Shown: one piece after another, positions 5,329 to 6,633 of the stretch
Layout of the letters: each line of letters opens with the position of its first letter
Numbering within the stretch: the stretch's first letter is position 1
Assembly: GCA_002509405.1 (NCBI GenBank)
Contig: DAVO01000032.1
Location: 1 to 6,633 of the forward strand
Reading direction: 5' to 3'
Source of the DNA: Methanomassiliicoccaceae archaeon UBA72
Lineage (GTDB): Archaea > Thermoplasmatota > Thermoplasmata > Methanomassiliicoccales > Methanomethylophilaceae
Length of the DNA: 6,633 nt
Translations under genes and position numbers: made by a program
The notes under the pieces: generated by a model
What the model saw: the letters and a program-made list of their open reading frames with translations, nothing else
Told to the model about the DNA's origin: nothing
The model's database searches: none

Positions 5329-6360
5329 ATGAAAGAGGTTGATGTGGAAGTTCAGCAGAATTCTGAAGAAGTTCAGCAAGAAGAAGTCGAAACGGTAGAT
5401 GTCGATTTGATCGAGGACGTCGAAACCGAAGAGACCGAAATGCAGACTACGGAAGAGGACGAAAAGGAGTCTGCGGAAAGGCTCGAGACCCTCGAGGAGA
5501 AGCGCAGCATCGTCAACAACGATGCCGACAAGCACAGGAAGCTCAGGGACGAATACCATGCCATGACCAAAGAGTGGAAGTCCAAGAGGGACGCCCTCAA
5601 CTCCCAGGTCAGAGAGCTGGTTACCGAGGCGGGAAAGTGCAGGGACGAACGCGATCAGTTTAACACGCTGGTCAGGGAGGCCAAAGCCCAGAGGGACGAG
5701 TGGAACGTCAAAGTGTCTGAACTTAAAGGAAAACTGACGGAACTTAGACCAGAGAAACCTGAAGATAAGGAGAAATCCGGACCATCGCTCGAAGAGATGA
5801 AGAGAAACCTCAGAAGGATGGAGCTCGAACAGCAGACCGGCGTGCTTACCAAAGCTGCCGACGACAAGCTCGTAAAACTCATATCCCAGCTGGCCAAACA
5901 GATAGAGGACCGCGAGTCCGAGATGGAGTCTTCCACCGAGCACAACGCCGAGTACAGGGAAGTGCAGTCCCACTTCAGGGAGGCCAAGACCGCCGCTGAA
6001 GGATTCCACACCGAGATGTCGAAGAACGCCGATCTCGCCCAGGCGGCCCACGAGAAGATGATCTCCCTCTACGACCAGGCAGACAGGCTAAGGAAGGAGG
6101 CGGACGCCGCACAGGCGAAGCTTGTGGAGTACAAGCGCCTCGGAGACGAGGAGCACAGGATGCATATAGAGCTCGTCAGATCCATACAGGATACGGACAG
6201 AGAGGCTTCCAGCATCAGGAACCGCAAGTCCAACGCCCGCAAGAAGAAAGCAGAGGCCGACAACAAGAAAGAGGCCAAGGAGATCTTCGAGCGCTTCAAG
6301 AACGGAGACAAGCTCAGCACGGAGGACCTTATGGCCCTCCAGAGGTCGGGCTATCTCTGA
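5329..6360 (+). CDS. Archaeal coiled-coil protein of COG1340 type, function unknown
   Basis: This 343-residue, highly charged, soluble protein has no signal peptide or membrane segment. Residues 1-50 are a glutamate-rich, probably disordered tail. Residues about 50-137 form a first coiled coil, in which Arg-Asp pairs recur at 73, 87, 108 and 122, all multiples of seven apart. A proline-containing break (141-152, PEKPEDKEKSGP) is followed by a second long coiled coil (about 154-315). The C-terminus, KEIFERFKNGDKLSTEDLMA (317-336) followed by LQRSGYL, matches the conserved end of the archaeal COG1340 family. Members of that family lack an established function and are sometimes mislabelled phosphoserine phosphatase; no phosphatase motif is present here. 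ATG 5329 is preferred over the in-frame TTG at 5260, which lies too close to the TATA box and would add a cysteine-rich stretch unlike the rest. No strong Shine-Dalgarno motif precedes the start. Confidence 0.85.
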   Translation: MKEVDVEVQQNSEEVQQEEVETVDVDLIEDVETEETEMQTTEEDEKESAERLETLEEKRSIVNNDADKHRKLRDEYHAMTKEWKSKRDALNSQVRELVTEAGKCRDERDQFNTLVREAKAQRDEWNVKVSELKGKLTELRPEKPEDKEKSGPSLEEMKRNLRRMELEQQTGVLTKAADDKLVKLISQLAKQIEDRESEMESSTEHNAEYREVQSHFREAKTAAEGFHTEMSKNADLAQAAHEKMISLYDQADRLRKEADAAQAKLVEYKRLGDEEHRMHIELVRSIQDTDREASSIRNRKSNARKKKAEADNKKEAKEIFERFKNGDKLSTEDLMALQRSGYL

Positions 6361-6367
6361 AACCACT

Positions 6368-6404
6368 TGCCTGCGGACGACCGCAGGCAGCAAAAACCAT
6401 TTTT
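6368..6404 (+). terminator. Hairpin and T-run terminator after the coiled-coil gene
   Basis: TGCCTGCGG (6368-6376) pairs perfectly with CCGCAGGCA (6381-6389) around the loop ACGA, giving a 9-bp GC-rich stem. A TTTTT run follows at 6400-6404. The stem starts seven bases after the stop codon. The T-run is 10 bases beyond the stem, farther than in bacterial terminators, but archaeal termination depends mainly on the T tract. The stem may instead stabilise the 3' end. Confidence 0.6.
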
Positions 6405-6418
6405 GATTTCTACAAATA

Positions 6419-6426
6419 TTTATATA
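6419..6426 (+). promoter_or_regulatory. TATA box of an upstream promoter before srp54
   Basis: TTTATATA followed by GG lies within the AT-rich stretch 6411-6427. It is one of the best TATA matches in the window, but it lies about 146 bases before the srp54 start. It would start transcription near 6448, producing either a separate small RNA or a long srp54 leader. Confidence 0.45.
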
Positions 6427-6447
6427 GGATCGCAACCAATGAAGTGA

Positions 6448-6528
6448 TACGGGGATTAGGTCAGTTCTGTAGAGTGCATCCCATCCCTTCTGACCGGCTG
6501 GCCTCTTCCCGCACTTCTATCTTTCTGG
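6448..6528 (+). other. Transcribed gene-free segment; possible small RNA or long srp54 leader
   Basis: This GC-richer segment lies between two TATA boxes and has no convincing reading frame. GGTCAG (6459-6464) can pair with CTGACC (6490-6495) around a 25-base loop. The loop contains a tandem ATCCC ATCCC (6478-6487), which could pair with GGGGAT at 6451-6456 and so form a competing or pseudoknot pairing. It ends in a pyrimidine-rich stretch (about 6514-6527) that could terminate transcription. No known RNA family is recognised. Confidence 0.25.
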
Positions 6529-6533
6529 AAATC

Positions 6534-6543
6534 TATAATATAT
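6534..6543 (+). promoter_or_regulatory. Proximal TATA box for srp54
   Basis: TATAATATAT is centred about 31 bases before ATG 6569, the same spacing as other genes here, so it would give a near-leaderless srp54 message. A GGGTG at 6557-6561 could act as a ribosome binding site, but only on transcripts that start farther upstream. Confidence 0.55.
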
Positions 6544-6568
6544 CCAAGCCCGTTTAGGGTGTGTTCCC

Positions 6569-6633
6569 ATGGTTCTGGAAGGTCTAGGCAAGTCGCTGAG
6601 GAACGTTCTCGGCAAGATAAGCGGTGCGTCGTC
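6569..6633 (+). CDS. srp54: Signal recognition particle subunit Srp54 (partial, N-terminus only)
   Basis: Only 21 codons are present before the right edge cuts the gene. The translation, MVLEGLGKSLRNVLGKISGA followed by S, fits the start of the N domain of Srp54/Ffh. In that family an opening MVLxxLGxSLRxxLxKI helix is highly conserved. Srp54 is the GTPase that binds signal peptides and, with 7S RNA, targets ribosomes to the membrane. The related receptor FtsY has a similar NG domain but normally begins with a longer charged region, so Srp54 is the better call. The GTPase and M domains lie outside the window. Confidence 0.85.
   Translation, partial: MVLEGLGKSLRNVLGKISGAS

Noticed and set aside
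5299..6051. A 250-codon minus-strand frame opposite the coiled-coil gene, rich in Leu and Phe
   Set aside because: Its composition is the complement of Glu/Lys codons in the coiled coil. It also crosses the leader, and no promoter or motif supports it.
6434..6495. A C/D box guide RNA suggested by GTGATAC and CTGA
   Set aside because: The C box matches only in part, no C' and D' boxes are found at proper spacing, and the ends do not pair.

Overview
The window reads as a piece of an archaeal chromosome, most plausibly a euryarchaeal or Thermoplasmata-type organism such as a Methanomassiliicoccales methanogen. That lineage is inferred from overall protein character, not from a search. The archaeal evidence is direct. 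TATA boxes lie about 28-34 bases before most start codons, leaving almost no 5' leader. The tRNA gene does not encode its CCA tail. The coiled-coil protein has the archaeal COG1340 type of C-terminus. The right edge begins an Srp54/Ffh gene. Coding regions are moderately GC-rich and intergenic promoters are AT-rich.

Layout, left to right. Positions 1-1841 (minus strand) hold the first 613 codons of a large membrane subunit of the HyfB/HycC type, the proton-channel family shared by group 4 hydrogenases, complex I and Mrp antiporters. The gene runs off the left edge and is probably the first gene of an operon. Positions 1842-2093 hold its promoter and otherwise only the T-run behind a tRNA. A tRNA-Ala(CGC) lies at 2094-2167 on the minus strand. 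The divergent intergenic region 2168-2353 contains the tRNA promoter, a short direct repeat, and a cluster of small palindromes at the promoter of a radical SAM gene (2354-3157, plus). A flavin/F420-binding split-barrel protein follows (3192-3599, plus). Its stop codon directly abuts that of a convergent 58-residue two-helix membrane protein gene (3600-3776, minus). That small gene overlaps the end of purB, adenylosuccinate lyase (3773-5137, minus), so the two look like an operon. The divergent intergenic region 5138-5328 serves purB and a 343-residue coiled-coil protein (5329-6360, plus). The latter has an unusually long leader with a hairpin and a small overlapping upstream reading frame. 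A hairpin plus T-run terminator follows. Then come about 165 bases with two promoters, possibly a small RNA or a long srp54 leader, and the first 21 codons of srp54 (6569 onward).

How the genes work together: this is mostly housekeeping (purine synthesis, protein targeting, a tRNA) beside an energy-converting membrane complex and an uncharacterised radical SAM/split-barrel pair. No mobile elements, CRISPR arrays or clear signs of transfer were seen. The parts least explained by known families are the orphan radical SAM enzyme with its palindromic promoter, the tiny membrane protein behind purB, the structured leader of the coiled-coil gene, and the 6427-6533 segment before srp54.
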